A stretch of DNA of 64,000 bases from Chromatiales bacterium 21-64-14 (GCA_002255365.1 NCBI01000011.1:1-64000), one strand, 5' to 3'; counted from the first letter of the stretch, positions 15,585 to 24,754 are shown. The notes: generated by a model not told the origin, from the letters alone. A program made the numbers and translations.

Positions 15585-15967
15585 ATGGCCGTTCCAGACG
15601 GCGCCCCTGAAGACACCTCCGCCGCGCCGCTCGAAAAAGCCCGACAGGCAGCGGCCGAACGGCGTGCCGCTGGCGAGAATATTCAGCGTTTCACGCCTGT
15701 GCAAAAATTCCCGCCAAACCGAAATCCAGGACCTTGGCGATTTTGGCCAACTGCTCCCTCTGCCAGGGTGGCTCCGCAGACCCCGCGCTCCGATGGAGAA
15801 TCGGGAACTGTACCGTCGGTCCACTCACTGAAGCGGAAACCGGCTGCGCGTTTTACGCCTTTCGGCCCTACCGGCACCTGCATGGAAAACCGATTCCAAC
15901 TTCAGTGGCACGTACGTTTGATAATGACGGCGACGGTGCTGCTGACGATAGCCCGGAATTTGGATAG
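15585..15967 (+). pseudogene. Cys-rich island protein, frameshifted in an A-run
   Basis: The ATG with AGGAGG upstream opens a frame (KARQAAAERRAAGENIQRFT) that goes out of register at a run of five A's (15703-15707). In the -1 frame the protein continues ILANCSLCQGG...RIGNCTV...CAFYAFRPYRHLHGKP to a TAG. One extra A would restore a continuous chain reading VQKIPAKPKSRT across the junction. The joined product resembles small integrative-element/phage proteins with a CxxC...C...C zinc-like pattern followed by RPY, as I remember them. Function unknown. Either a one-base deletion or a sequencing error. Confidence 0.7.
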
Positions 15968-16029
15968 TATTCCGCGAAATAGCGGTCTTTCATCATGCTG
16001 GTGCAGGGCAGCCACTGTCTCCTGGCACG

Positions 16030-17097
16030 CTACCCCAACAGCTCCACCAGATCCTCGGCGCGAAGGTGGGTATACCGCTTGAGCATTTGGAGGGTTTTGT
16101 GCCCCGTCACGGCGGCCGCCTGCATCGGGTTCAACCCCTTCTCGAACAGCCGGGACGTGGCCTCATGGCGGAGATCATGGAACCGCAGGTCCCGTAGCAT
16201 CCGCCCGTCCGGCTTCTCACCCTTAGCCTGGCACTCGGCCTCGTAGTTCTTGCGTGCCCGCTTCACCGCACGGTCGAAAGCTTGGGTGATGCTATCCGCC
16301 CGGATGCCCCACACGTAGCCGTCGATCCGGCGAGGAAGCGCATCCAGCACCGCCCGGGCTCGCGTGGACAGCGGCACCCGGCGGGGCTCGCCGGTCTTGG
16401 TCTCCGGCACGCGCAGCACCGTACCCTGGCGCTCCAGGTGTTCCCAGCGCATTGAGGCGAGTTCTCCGCGTCGCATGGCGGTCTCTAAGGCTAGGATTAC
16501 CAGGGACTCAATGGGGCTCGTACCAGCGCGCGAGTCCGCGTATGCACGGCAGGCGGCCAGGAGGCGGGTTTCTTCTCCGGGCAATAGCCGCCGCTCGCGG
16601 CCACGGGGCGCCGGCGGTTTGCGAACGGCATCAACCGGGTTGCCGCGCGGCAGGAACAGCCGCCATTCGCGGTCGGCGACCTGGAGCACGTGGCGCAGCA
16701 ACGTCAGGTCGTTTCGCACGCTCTTGGGGGCGTTGATCTTCAGGCGGCGGTCACGGAACTCGGCCACCGTTGCCCCGTCCAGGGCGGCCAGCGTCCGGGA
16801 TGCGATGGGGTCGCGCAGAAAGACGGAGATGCGGCTTTCCTCTTTCGCCGCGCCCTTCTTCGAGGGGGTTACTTCGGAGGCGTACCGGCGCAGGACCTCG
16901 GCCAGTGTGGTGTTCTCTGCCTCGATACGCGAGATGAACACCCCGCGTTGCATCTCCGCCTCAACCTGGCGGGCCCACGCCTCAGCGTCCGTTTTTCGGT
17001 CGAATGTTCTGGCGATCGACGGATAGCCTTTCCTGCGCACCCGCGCCTGCCATACTCGCCGGCCAGTAGGGCCGGAACGCTGAATCAGCGTCGCCAC
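16030..17097 (-). CDS. int: Tyrosine site-specific integrase
   Basis: A 355-residue phage-type integrase. Residues 1-50 form an arm-type DNA-binding start, 60-150 a SAM-like core-binding domain, and 170-350 the catalytic domain: R209 (ETAMRRGEL), K234 (PETKTGEPRRVPL), HDLRH (H307, R310), H333 (VTGHKT) and the nucleophile Y342 (RYTHL). All are present, so it is probably active. The gene begins 87 bases from the 3' end of tRNA-fMet, the usual place for an element that integrates in a tRNA 3' end; recombination would swap the tRNA 3' sequence. It defines the right-hand border of the island. No excisionase gene is visible nearby. Confidence 0.95.
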   Translation of the reverse strand: MATLIQRSGPTGRRVWQARVRRKGYPSIARTFDRKTDAEAWARQVEAEMQRGVFISRIEAENTTLAEVLRRYASEVTPSKKGAAKEESRISVFLRDPIASRTLAALDGATVAEFRDRRLKINAPKSVRNDLTLLRHVLQVADREWRLFLPRGNPVDAVRKPPAPRGRERRLLPGEETRLLAACRAYADSRAGTSPIESLVILALETAMRRGELASMRWEHLERQGTVLRVPETKTGEPRRVPLSTRARAVLDALPRRIDGYVWGIRADSITQAFDRAVKRARKNYEAECQAKGEKPDGRMLRDLRFHDLRHEATSRLFEKGLNPMQAAAVTGHKTLQMLKRYTHLRAEDLVELLG

Positions 17098-17183
17098 GAC
17101 ACCCTCCCCTGCTGCTCACTGTCACATCAGTGTCGCAAATTCCGATGGGCGGTGTCTACTGCGCTGCTAACTCTTTGTTTTAT

Positions 17184-17260
<77 letters not shown>

Positions 17261-17274
17261 TCAGAAGGTCGAAG

Positions 17275-17303
17275 AGTCTACAAACAAGCGGGCGCTTTTT
17301 CAA
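17275..17303 (-). promoter_or_regulatory. Sigma-70 promoter of tRNA-fMet
   Basis: On the minus strand TTGAAA (-35) is followed after 17 bases by TAGACT (-10), with the predicted start about eight bases before the tRNA 5' end. The match, spacing and position are all good. Confidence 0.7.
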
Positions 17304-17351
17304 GCGCTGTCGCACGCGGCGAATTGAGACTCCCACTGGCGAATCAGCTCG

Positions 17352-19886
17352 CTAGAACCGATAGATGTAGCCGAGACTGACGTAGGTTCGCTGATAGCCG
17401 CCGGAAGTGGCACTCGCCAATTGCTTGGAATCGGTACGCCCCACTGCCAGCTGGAATTCCCCTGGGGTACCGAAATTCCGGTTCAGCGCCACCTGCCAGA
17501 AATACAGCCAGTTGGAACTGCCAAGATCCTCGGTCAGATGCCCGCCTCCGCCATGGATATCCAGGTGCCAGCCCCGCCAGTTGGTCTGGTAGCCCAGCGT
17601 CAGGCGGTGTTCCGTGTAGGCCTGCGGGTTGTAGTAACCGACCTGCACGCTCGGATTGGTGTCGTTGAAATACAGGAAACTCCATTCCGCGGTGATCCGG
17701 GGATGGAAAAACAACACGCCGAGCACGTGGCTACGGAAGCGCCGGCGCAGGTTGGAGTCGCCCTGGAGATCCCCAAAGGTGCCGGCGCCGAGCCCGGCGC
17801 CCACGTTGATCCGGCGCCACGGCTGGTAACTCACGTCCGTATCCAGGGAGGTGAAGGTGGCGTGGTTCTGAATCGAGCGGATGTTTTCGATGACCTCGTT
17901 GCCGGCATAGACGTCCACACGCCACCGGTCGGTGGGCAGCCATTTGGCGTTGGCCCGCCACGCGAAGGTCTCCCAGCGGGCATAGTTGCGCGCCCCGAGG
18001 GACAGCGACGGCCAGACGACCCCCCACGGCGTTTCCAGTCCGCCCAACCGTTGTCCGCCGCTGATCAGGACCTCGCGCCCGTAGAGGCGGTCATGCGCCG
18101 GGATCGCCGGGTTATCTTGCTGCAACCGGGCGATCCGGTAGGCCGCACCCAACCAGCGGGCAGCGCCGAAATGGTAGGTGGCGTTCAGGCTTAGGGCCAG
18201 GATATGGAGTTTGTCGCTGTCGGTGGACGCGTCCAGGTAACTGGATACGGTAGGCGCCAAGCCCTCCTGGATGTGCCGGCGCAGGGCCACATCCGCGGGA
18301 CTGGTCTGCCCTTTCAACGTCGCCAGGGCCCGGTCGTCGAACCCGGACCAGTACTGAGCGGTCGCCAAGTCGTGCAGTAGGTCGTGCCGCTGAGGGTGAC
18401 TGCGCACCAGCGCACCCAGCTCCCGCGCCGCCTGGCGGTTCAGCCCACTCCAGTTCTGCACCTGCGCCAAGCCCGCGCGCGCATCCACGTCCTGCGGGTC
18501 CCGTTGCAACAGGCGCCGGTACACCTGTTCTGCCTGCCGGTAGCGCCCCTCCCAAGCTAGCGCCCGACCTTCCCCATACGCGGCGCTACGGTTGCTGGAG
18601 TCTGCCGCAAGGACCTGCTGATATTGCACCACGGCGGATTTCAGGTGCCCGCTGTCGGCCAAGGCGTCGCCGAGCCCAACGCGTACGTCATGGGCGCCGG
18701 GATGGGCGGCCAGATATTCCCGGAACAGGGGCACCGCCACCGCGGGCTGGCTGGACCAGGTCAACTGCCAAGCCAAGGGCAGAATCACGTCCTTGCGGCG
18801 CTCCGGCGCCACCTGGATCACACGTTCGTAGAGTTCGGCAGACTGGCGGTTCTGGTTGTTCCAGCCGTATACCCGCGCCACCTCGATCAGCAGGTCCGGA
18901 TCCTTCGGCCGTTGGTGCAACAGGGCCTGGTAGCCCGCAAGTGCCGCGGGATATTGGTGCTCACTCGTCAAGAGCCGCGCGACCCCGAGCCGTGCGTCCC
19001 AGTTCTCGGGGTCTGCGGTCAGCACCCGCTGGTATTCCGCCATGGCCCTCTTGAAATCGCGGTTACCGGCCAACAGGTCCGCCAGTCCAAGCCGTGCACG
19101 GCGATCATCCGGATGACCCGCCAGGTACTCCCGGAAATACGGCACCGCCGTGCGGGGATGACCGGACCAGGCCAACTGCCAAGCCAGGGGCAATACCACG
19201 TCCTTGCGCCGCGCCGGGGCAACCCGGAGCACTCGTTGATACAACTCGGCGGACTCGTGGTTTTGATTATTCCAGCCGTATACCCGGGCGGTCTCGATCA
19301 GCAGGTCCGCGTCGTCCGGGCGCCGTTTCAACAGCTGATCATACTGCGCCAGCGCGGCCGGATAGTGGTGCTGGCGCACCAGGACCCGCGCCACCCCGAG
19401 ACGCGCCTCCACACTGCCCGGATCCGCCGCCAGCACCTGGCGGTACTCCGCCATGGCGTCCTGCAGGCGTCCACTCGCGCGCAGCGCGTCTCCCAGACCC
19501 AACCGTGCCTTGCGGTCCGCCGGATGCAGGCGCAGATAGGCGGTGAAATCAGGTACTGCCTCCAACGGCCGCTGTGCCCAGACCAGTTGCCAAGCCAATG
19601 GCAAGACGACGTCCTTGCCCCGTGCAGGGGCCACCCGCAACACCCGCCGGTAGAGCTCGATGGCCTCGCGATGCCGATTGGCCCATCCGTACACGCGGGC
19701 CGCCTCGATGAGCAGGTCGGCATCCGTCGGCTTCTGGCGCAGCAATGCCTGATATTCAGTCAGCGCCTTTCCGTACCGGCCTTGTTTCACCAACGCGCGG
19801 GCATCCTGCAGGCCCCCGGCAGCGGCACTACAAGCGATCGCCAGCATAAAACATCCCACCAGCGCGGCAATTCGTCGGCTCTGCAT
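17352..19886 (-). CDS. pgaA: TPR-outer-membrane barrel exopolysaccharide porin (PgaA-like)
   Basis: An 844-residue protein with a signal peptide (MQSRRIAALVGCFMLAIACSAAAGG), about ten tetratricopeptide-like repeats to around residue 560 and a C-terminal beta-barrel ending in Tyr-Arg-Phe. The repeats (DADLLIEAARVYGW... RVLRVAPAR) recur almost unchanged about every 115 residues. This is the design of PgaA/BcsC/AlgK-AlgE exporters, which guide polysaccharide across the periplasm and through the outer membrane. The start is fixed by GGAG in the minus-strand sequence before this ATG; it is seven bases after the synthase gene. Assignment to PgaA rather than another exporter rests mostly on the neighbouring PgaC/PgaD. 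Confidence 0.8.
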   Translation of the reverse strand: MQSRRIAALVGCFMLAIACSAAAGGLQDARALVKQGRYGKALTEYQALLRQKPTDADLLIEAARVYGWANRHREAIELYRRVLRVAPARGKDVVLPLAWQLVWAQRPLEAVPDFTAYLRLHPADRKARLGLGDALRASGRLQDAMAEYRQVLAADPGSVEARLGVARVLVRQHHYPAALAQYDQLLKRRPDDADLLIETARVYGWNNQNHESAELYQRVLRVAPARRKDVVLPLAWQLAWSGHPRTAVPYFREYLAGHPDDRRARLGLADLLAGNRDFKRAMAEYQRVLTADPENWDARLGVARLLTSEHQYPAALAGYQALLHQRPKDPDLLIEVARVYGWNNQNRQSAELYERVIQVAPERRKDVILPLAWQLTWSSQPAVAVPLFREYLAAHPGAHDVRVGLGDALADSGHLKSAVVQYQQVLAADSSNRSAAYGEGRALAWEGRYRQAEQVYRRLLQRDPQDVDARAGLAQVQNWSGLNRQAARELGALVRSHPQRHDLLHDLATAQYWSGFDDRALATLKGQTSPADVALRRHIQEGLAPTVSSYLDASTDSDKLHILALSLNATYHFGAARWLGAAYRIARLQQDNPAIPAHDRLYGREVLISGGQRLGGLETPWGVVWPSLSLGARNYARWETFAWRANAKWLPTDRWRVDVYAGNEVIENIRSIQNHATFTSLDTDVSYQPWRRINVGAGLGAGTFGDLQGDSNLRRRFRSHVLGVLFFHPRITAEWSFLYFNDTNPSVQVGYYNPQAYTEHRLTLGYQTNWRGWHLDIHGGGGHLTEDLGSSNWLYFWQVALNRNFGTPGEFQLAVGRTDSKQLASATSGGYQRTYVSLGYIYRF

Positions 19887-19893
19887 ACCGCCC

Positions 19894-21159
19894 CTACTCC
19901 TTTTCCACTTCCCGCTTGGTGGTCCAGCGTATCGATCCGCGCACGGGTTTACGGAACAGGGCCGGTAACGCAATGACCGTGGTCAGCGACATAATCATCC
20001 AGTAGATGATCGGGTAGAACACCGCGTAGGGATAGTATTTCAGGGTTTCCGGGTCATAGCGCCGATCCATCAGCGATCCGACCAACAGCTGGGCCAGCGC
20101 AAAGGTGGCGATCAGCATACCCCAGAGATTCGGGATCGGATGCGCGCCCACCGGGGGGTAGCCGACACTGTAGGAGACGATCCAAAGGATGGTGAGAATG
20201 ACGAAACATACCGCCCACAACGTGGACAACGCCGCTTCCACAAACACCGGCCACAGACGCCGGAACCGCCAATGGGTCATCACGTCGTGATGCCGGCGCA
20301 TTACCTGCATGAGCCCACGCGCCCACCGCAGACGTTGGTGGACCAAGCCACGAAGGGTAGACGGCACCCGCATGAGCAACACCGCATTGGGCTCGTAGCG
20401 TACGTCCCAGAAGCGCTTCTGAAGCTTCCAGGTCAGTTCGATGTCCTCGGTGGGCATATCGGGGCTAAAGCCATCCACGTCCAATAACGCCGACTTGCGA
20501 AACGCCGTCACCACGCCTGACACCGTAAGAATACGGCCCCACACCCGCTGCGAGCGACGCAGCAGGCTCACGATGGAAGTGAACTCGATGAGTTGCAGGC
20601 GGCACAGCAGCGAACCAACATTGTACACGCGCGGATTTCCGGTCACGGCGCCCACTCGGGAACTCGAGAAGTGCGGCACCATATAACGCAGTACCTCAGG
20701 CTGAGGCTCTGCATCCGCATCCATGATCAACACAATCTCGCCATTCAGGCACGGCAGGGCGTCGTTCAGCGCCATCGCCTTACCTTCGTTCTGTTGCTTG
20801 CGGATCAGGCGCACTCTGCCCTGCTGAACATATTGCCCGACGATGGACGCCGTACGGTCCGTGGAACCATCATCTACCACCACCACCTCGAAGGATGGGT
20901 AATCCAGCGCGCACGCCGCGTCCAGGGCGCGGCCGATGACCTGTTCCTCGTCGTGAGCCGCAATCAGCACCGAAACCAGGGGCGCGGATTCCAGCGCCGC
21001 AAGCGCTGGGCTGTCCTTCTCGCGGCGGAACCAGAAAAAGAACGAGGTCGTCATCCAGACGACGCTGGTCAAAATCGGATATACAGCGAAGAAGACCAGC
21101 GCGACCAGGTAGACGTCGTTGCGCTGGATCGCCTCCAGAACCGGAACGATGCCGGTCAT
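19894..21159 (-). CDS. pgaC: Poly-N-acetylglucosamine synthase-like glycosyltransferase (PgaC)
   Basis: A 421-residue inner-membrane family-2 glycosyltransferase. One membrane segment (about residues 15-40) leads to the catalytic domain: SVLIAAHDEE, VVVVDDGSTD, LIMDADAEP, the base TEDIELTWKL and the product-binding QRLRWARG, followed by three or four membrane helices. NPRVYNVGSLLCRLQLIEF and VSGVVTAFRKSAL match PgaC/IcaA rather than cellulose synthase. It polymerises UDP-GlcNAc and exports the chain with PgaD. The ATG overlaps the PgaD stop by four bases (ATGA), so the two are coupled. E. coli PgaC is 441 residues. Confidence 0.9.
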   Translation of the reverse strand: MTGIVPVLEAIQRNDVYLVALVFFAVYPILTSVVWMTTSFFFWFRREKDSPALAALESAPLVSVLIAAHDEEQVIGRALDAACALDYPSFEVVVVDDGSTDRTASIVGQYVQQGRVRLIRKQQNEGKAMALNDALPCLNGEIVLIMDADAEPQPEVLRYMVPHFSSSRVGAVTGNPRVYNVGSLLCRLQLIEFTSIVSLLRRSQRVWGRILTVSGVVTAFRKSALLDVDGFSPDMPTEDIELTWKLQKRFWDVRYEPNAVLLMRVPSTLRGLVHQRLRWARGLMQVMRRHHDVMTHWRFRRLWPVFVEAALSTLWAVCFVILTILWIVSYSVGYPPVGAHPIPNLWGMLIATFALAQLLVGSLMDRRYDPETLKYYPYAVFYPIIYWMIMSLTTVIALPALFRKPVRGSIRWTTKREVEKE

Positions 21160-21542
21160 GATCCCGCACCCCCATCCACGCGCACGCGATAGCGTTTGAT
21201 CCCCTCTTCGGAGCGGATCACGACTTCCCGTGCCCGATGCACCTCGTCCCAGTCGGCGACGACGCGCCGGCCGTGCCAATCCCGCTCGTAGTGATCGGCG
21301 ACGATGGAAGAGCCGCGGCGCGCGTCACGCGCACGGTATAACCGCAGGTTGTGCAGAATCCAATATAGAGTTATAGCGGGAACCATCACGATGATAAACG
21401 GAATTACCACGAACAAAGGACCCACGTCCGTGGGTCCACGCAACACTTTCCACCAGAACCCAAAATAGATCACCCAACCCAGCATCACCAACAGCACGTG
21501 CCACAGGCGGCGCCACGCTGGGCGCAACGGTGCGCGGATCAT
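21156..21542 (-). CDS. pgaD: PgaD-like accessory membrane protein
   Basis: A 128-residue protein with two transmembrane helices (about residues 12-32 and 45-70) and a charged C-terminal tail, placed directly before and overlapping the synthase gene. Size, topology and position match PgaD, the partner that with PgaC forms the c-di-GMP-responsive synthase; sequence conservation in this family is low, so the name depends on context. The start is chosen at MIRAPLRPAW because AGGAAG lies about seven bases before it; a 20-residue upstream extension lacks a site. It is the first gene of the operon. Confidence 0.7.
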   Translation of the reverse strand: MIRAPLRPAWRRLWHVLLVMLGWVIYFGFWWKVLRGPTDVGPLFVVIPFIIVMVPAITLYWILHNLRLYRARDARRGSSIVADHYERDWHGRRVVADWDEVHRAREVVIRSEEGIKRYRVRVDGGAGS

Positions 21543-21994
21543 GGGAATCTTCCTAATGGCAAGGTCACGGAGGGTCCCTGCTGCGCTGAACCACCTCCAC
21601 ATCCGGCGGTAGTCTCAAACCCGCTGCGTCGGCGCTGCGAGGCGAAACAACCCCATCCGGCGCACGCGCCGACCGTAACCACTTCCGCAGGAGGCGGTAC
21701 CGCAACGGTTCTCGGGTTCATGGACGACCCGTTGTTATTCTTGCTGATCAATTTCGAAGGGCTTCATGATCCGCCAGTGGCGTGGCGTTGTACAGTCCGG
21801 AAGGGTCGGGGGCAATCCGACGGCGGCCCCGGGTAGCAGCCGGTCCCGAGACCGGCCGCCGGATACCGCTCCCGAGCCCGATCCCGGGCCTTAGTCCGGC
21901 ACGGTCCTGGAAGGCTCAGATGTCTGCCGTCCAAAGCCGCCCCAGGACCCCAGAACGCGGTCCTGGCGGATCCGCCCCCGACCCCACGGCCCGG
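21543..21994. other. Intergenic region with GC-rich stem-loops
   Basis: About 450 bases between the surface-protein gene and the pga-like operon with no convincing gene. A hairpin GCCGGTC-CCGA-GACCGGC (21839-21856) lies inside a competing outer pairing GGCGGCC/GGCCGCC (21822-21860), about 140-170 bases beyond the surface-protein stop. It may end that transcript or act in the leader of the pga-like operon. No T-run is seen. Confidence 0.45.
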
Positions 21995-22867
21995 TCAATC
22001 CCGACGATTCGGCCGCTGCCCTGGGTGGCGGCGCCGACCAACGGCGGCAAGCCCGATCAACCCGGACCCCAGCAGCCAAACACTCGGCGGAAGAGGAACC
22101 GGCGCAATCGAGGTATAGAAGTTCCCCGCGGAGATGGTGGTCGGATTCCAAGCCCCGGTCCCGGACCCCTGCAGCAGACGCACTACGCCGTTCTGCAGCC
22201 GGTTATACCCGATCAGATCATACCGGTATAGCCCGCCGGACAGATTGAGATTGGTACCGAAGTAGGTGTAAGTACGCGTGTTTAGACCGTCCAGCCCCAT
22301 GGTTTCAAAGTTCCCATTCGCGCCGGTCAGGGTAAAGGTGAACCCGTCATCAGCGAGCACACCAAAGTTATACAGACCCGACGTGGGCACGTTCAGGAAG
22401 CCCCAGAAGTGTCCCGCATAATTGATCTGCTGGGCAGATGGGGTGCTGGCGTTGAACAACGGCGGCAGCGTGCCGGTACCGTAGGCCGGCTGGGAATAGG
22501 GATCGGTGTTGAAGGCCGTATTGGCATAGTTGATTGGGCCCGGCTGGACTCCATCGAAGGTCGCCAACACATTTGAGTTACTGGCCGGCAAGCTCAAAGC
22601 GGCGCTGGCATCCGCCAGCGAGGAGATGCCATCCAGGGCCGTCGCTGACGCGCCGCTCGAATTATAGCTCGGCCCCTGCCAGGTAGACGTGACCTGCACC
22701 CAATGTTCGTTGATTCCCGCACTACCGCCCACGGTACCAAACGGCGTCAGCGTAATGCTCGCGGCATCGGCGGTGGCCGTGACCGCTAGAGCTCCGGAAA
22801 TACCGACAAAAGCCATAAGCCCGAAGAACGCCGCATGGCGCACTCGGTTGCGAACAGGATGATTCAT
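21995..22867 (-). CDS. PEP-CTERM/VPLPA-type sorted surface protein
   Basis: A 290-residue exported protein: signal peptide near residues 10-35 (AAFFGLMAFVGISGALAV), a beta-rich body with a PA14-like stretch (GFLNVPTSGLYNFGVLADDG), and a C-terminal sorting tag VPLPPSVWLLGSGLIGLAAV followed by RRR. This tag is recognised by exosortase (EpsH/XrtA) in exopolysaccharide-producing bacteria, which cleaves it and releases the protein to the surface. No exosortase gene is in the window. The start is set by GAGGAG upstream; a 35-residue longer frame lacks a site. The neighbouring pga-like operon fits the usual link between such proteins and biofilm matrix. Confidence 0.85.
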   Translation of the reverse strand: MNHPVRNRVRHAAFFGLMAFVGISGALAVTATADAASITLTPFGTVGGSAGINEHWVQVTSTWQGPSYNSSGASATALDGISSLADASAALSLPASNSNVLATFDGVQPGPINYANTAFNTDPYSQPAYGTGTLPPLFNASTPSAQQINYAGHFWGFLNVPTSGLYNFGVLADDGFTFTLTGANGNFETMGLDGLNTRTYTYFGTNLNLSGGLYRYDLIGYNRLQNGVVRLLQGSGTGAWNPTTISAGNFYTSIAPVPLPPSVWLLGSGLIGLAAVGRRRHPGQRPNRRD

Positions 22868-22916
22868 GACTAATTTACTCCTCTTGTCATTTTTCGGCGG
22901 CCGACCCCGCCTACGC

Positions 22917-22946
22917 ATGGGCCCCGGTGCTACACCGGCCGCCCAT
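22917..22946 (-). promoter_or_regulatory. Hairpin in the leader of the PEP-CTERM gene
   Basis: ATGGGC/GCCCAT (6 bp) encloses CCGGTG-CTA-CACCGG (6 bp with a three-base loop). It lies in the roughly 200-base leader between the predicted promoter and the start codon, about 50 bases before the ATG. It could influence translation; it does not match a riboswitch I can name. Confidence 0.5.
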
Positions 22947-23075
22947 ACACGATTGACCCAGTCCCGGGGCACGGCCCGCAGGCCTTGCCCTCGATATCGA
23001 TACGCGCGTGGTGATGTGCTCGATCCGCGGCCCAGAGGCCACCGGCGCGCTCGTCCCGTCTGTGCGGCGCGTCAC

Positions 23076-23104
23076 AGTATTGGACCCGAGTCACCAAATG
23101 TCAA
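23076..23104 (-). promoter_or_regulatory. Strong sigma-70 promoter of the PEP-CTERM gene
   Basis: On the minus strand a perfect TTGACA (-35, at 23099-23104) is followed after exactly 17 bases by AATACT (-10, at 23076-23081). The only gene downstream on that strand is the PEP-CTERM protein, giving an untranslated leader of about 200 bases. Confidence 0.75.
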
Positions 23105-23314
23105 CTTCCCGGCAGGGACAGATATTTTCGCATAAAGTTCATTTAACTTACTGTTCCGTAGTTATTTTAAGGACATATATACCGGGGAGATCCGGACAGA
23201 AACGCGCATCCACAGGCTGCCATGCAACCCGGTGATCGAGGCCCAGTCGAAAGACTACGGAGAGTCGAGGACGGCAACGGGTCCGGCAGGCACACCCGCC
23301 GGGAGGCAGATGCC

Positions 23315-24754
23315 TCAGCCGATGGTGACCCCACACAGCGCCAGCAAGACGCTCGGGTAGATACCCAGCGCGAGGAGAAGCAGGCCGTTGGCGCTCAGCA
23401 CCAAACGCATCTCGAGACCGCTGCCCAGTGGCTGGGCATTCTCCTCCGCGGCATCGAAATACATCAGCTTCACTACCCGAAGGTAGTAGAACGCACCGAT
23501 GAGCGAGAACAGGACCGCCACTATCGCTAGCCAGCTCTGGTGCACGTCGACCACCGCCCGCAATACCGCCAGCTTGGCATAGAAACCCGCGGTGGGCGGT
23601 ACGCCGGCCATGGAAAACATCACGATCAACATCATGAACGCGAACCAGGGGCTGCGCTGGTTCAGGCCCTTGAAATCGTCCAGCTCTTCCGCTTCGAAAC
23701 CGGCGCGGCTCAACAGGATCACTACCCCGAAGGCCCCCAGGGACATCAGGGCATACACCACGGCGTAGAACAGGGCGGCCGAATAACCGCCTTGGGTCCC
23801 CGCCAGCAACCCAAGCAGCAGGAAGCCCATGTGAGCGATCGTGGAATAGGCCAGCATCCTCTTGATATTGGTCTGCGCGATGGCGATCACGTTACCAACG
23901 GCCAGCGATAGGACCGCCAACACCATCAGCATAGGGCCCCAACTGGCCTGCAGCGGCCCCAGGGTATCCACCAGCAGACGAACCGCCATGGCGAAGGCGG
24001 CGACCTTCGGAGCCACGCTCAGGTATAGGGTCACGCTGGTGGGCGCCCCCTGGTAGACATCCGGAATCCACATATGGAAGGGAGCGGCGCCAAATTTGAA
24101 CGCAACCCCCACCAAGACAAACGCCAGGGCGAGCAGCAACACTCGATGGTCGCTGGCGGGATGGGCCGCGAGTGTCGCCACCTGGGTCATGTCCAGGGTA
24201 CCGGTGACCCCATACAGGAGCGACAAGCCGTAAAGCAGCGTACCCGACGCCAGCGCGCTCAGCACAAAATATTTCATGGCGGCCTCGGATGCCCGGATCG
24301 AATCCCGGTCGAAAGCTACCATCGCATACAGCGACAGGGAGAACAGTTCGAGCCCGAGATAGACGGTCAAGAGACTATGGGCGGAGATAATGATCATCAT
24401 GCCCAGCATGCCGAAAAGCCCCAGCACGAAATACTCACCCTTGAACAGGTCCCGATCCCGCAGATAATCACGGGAATACACGAACACCGCACTGGTCAAG
24501 ACATAGACAACAAGTTTAAGCAACTGACTCATGTCGTCGCTGACAAAAGAGCCCCCAAAGGTATGCCGCGCCACGCCGGAGTGGATCCACAACGTCAAAA
24601 GAAATGCGCCAAGCAGGGTCACTTGCGAGAGGAGATAGGTGAATCCGCGTTGGGCGTCCGTCAGGAACAGATCCACCACCAGAACCAGACAGGCCATCCC
24701 GAGCACAAACAGCTCCGGGGCGACCAACATGAGATTGGGCATTTCGAGGTTCAT
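23315..24754 (-). CDS. nuoN: NADH-quinone oxidoreductase subunit N
   Basis: A 479-residue antiporter-like membrane subunit of complex I, last gene of the nuo operon. About 14 transmembrane helices; the conserved YSxIAHMGF motif (MLAYSTIAHMGFLLLG), a charged Glu in helix 5 (GLELFSLSLYAMVAF) and Lys in central helices fit NuoN. It takes part in proton pumping across the inner membrane. I start at MNLEMPN, preceded by GGA, rather than 11 residues earlier. It is separated by about 120 bases from nuoM. About 445 bases separate its stop from the next gene, and I see no clear terminator. Confidence 0.97.
   Translation of the reverse strand: MNLEMPNLMLVAPELFVLGMACLVLVVDLFLTDAQRGFTYLLSQVTLLGAFLLTLWIHSGVARHTFGGSFVSDDMSQLLKLVVYVLTSAVFVYSRDYLRDRDLFKGEYFVLGLFGMLGMMIIISAHSLLTVYLGLELFSLSLYAMVAFDRDSIRASEAAMKYFVLSALASGTLLYGLSLLYGVTGTLDMTQVATLAAHPASDHRVLLLALAFVLVGVAFKFGAAPFHMWIPDVYQGAPTSVTLYLSVAPKVAAFAMAVRLLVDTLGPLQASWGPMLMVLAVLSLAVGNVIAIAQTNIKRMLAYSTIAHMGFLLLGLLAGTQGGYSAALFYAVVYALMSLGAFGVVILLSRAGFEAEELDDFKGLNQRSPWFAFMMLIVMFSMAGVPPTAGFYAKLAVLRAVVDVHQSWLAIVAVLFSLIGAFYYLRVVKLMYFDAAEENAQPLGSGLEMRLVLSANGLLLLALGIYPSVLLALCGVTIG

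Noticed and set aside
18624..19976. 450-residue plus-strand frame opposite the porin gene
   Set aside because: Shadow of the strongly supported TPR-barrel gene; no ribosome site and no protein-like motif.
21781..21860. c-di-GMP (GEMM) riboswitch before the pga-like genes
   Set aside because: GC-rich pairing is present, but the conserved GEMM core sequence is not seen and the distance to the operon start is large.
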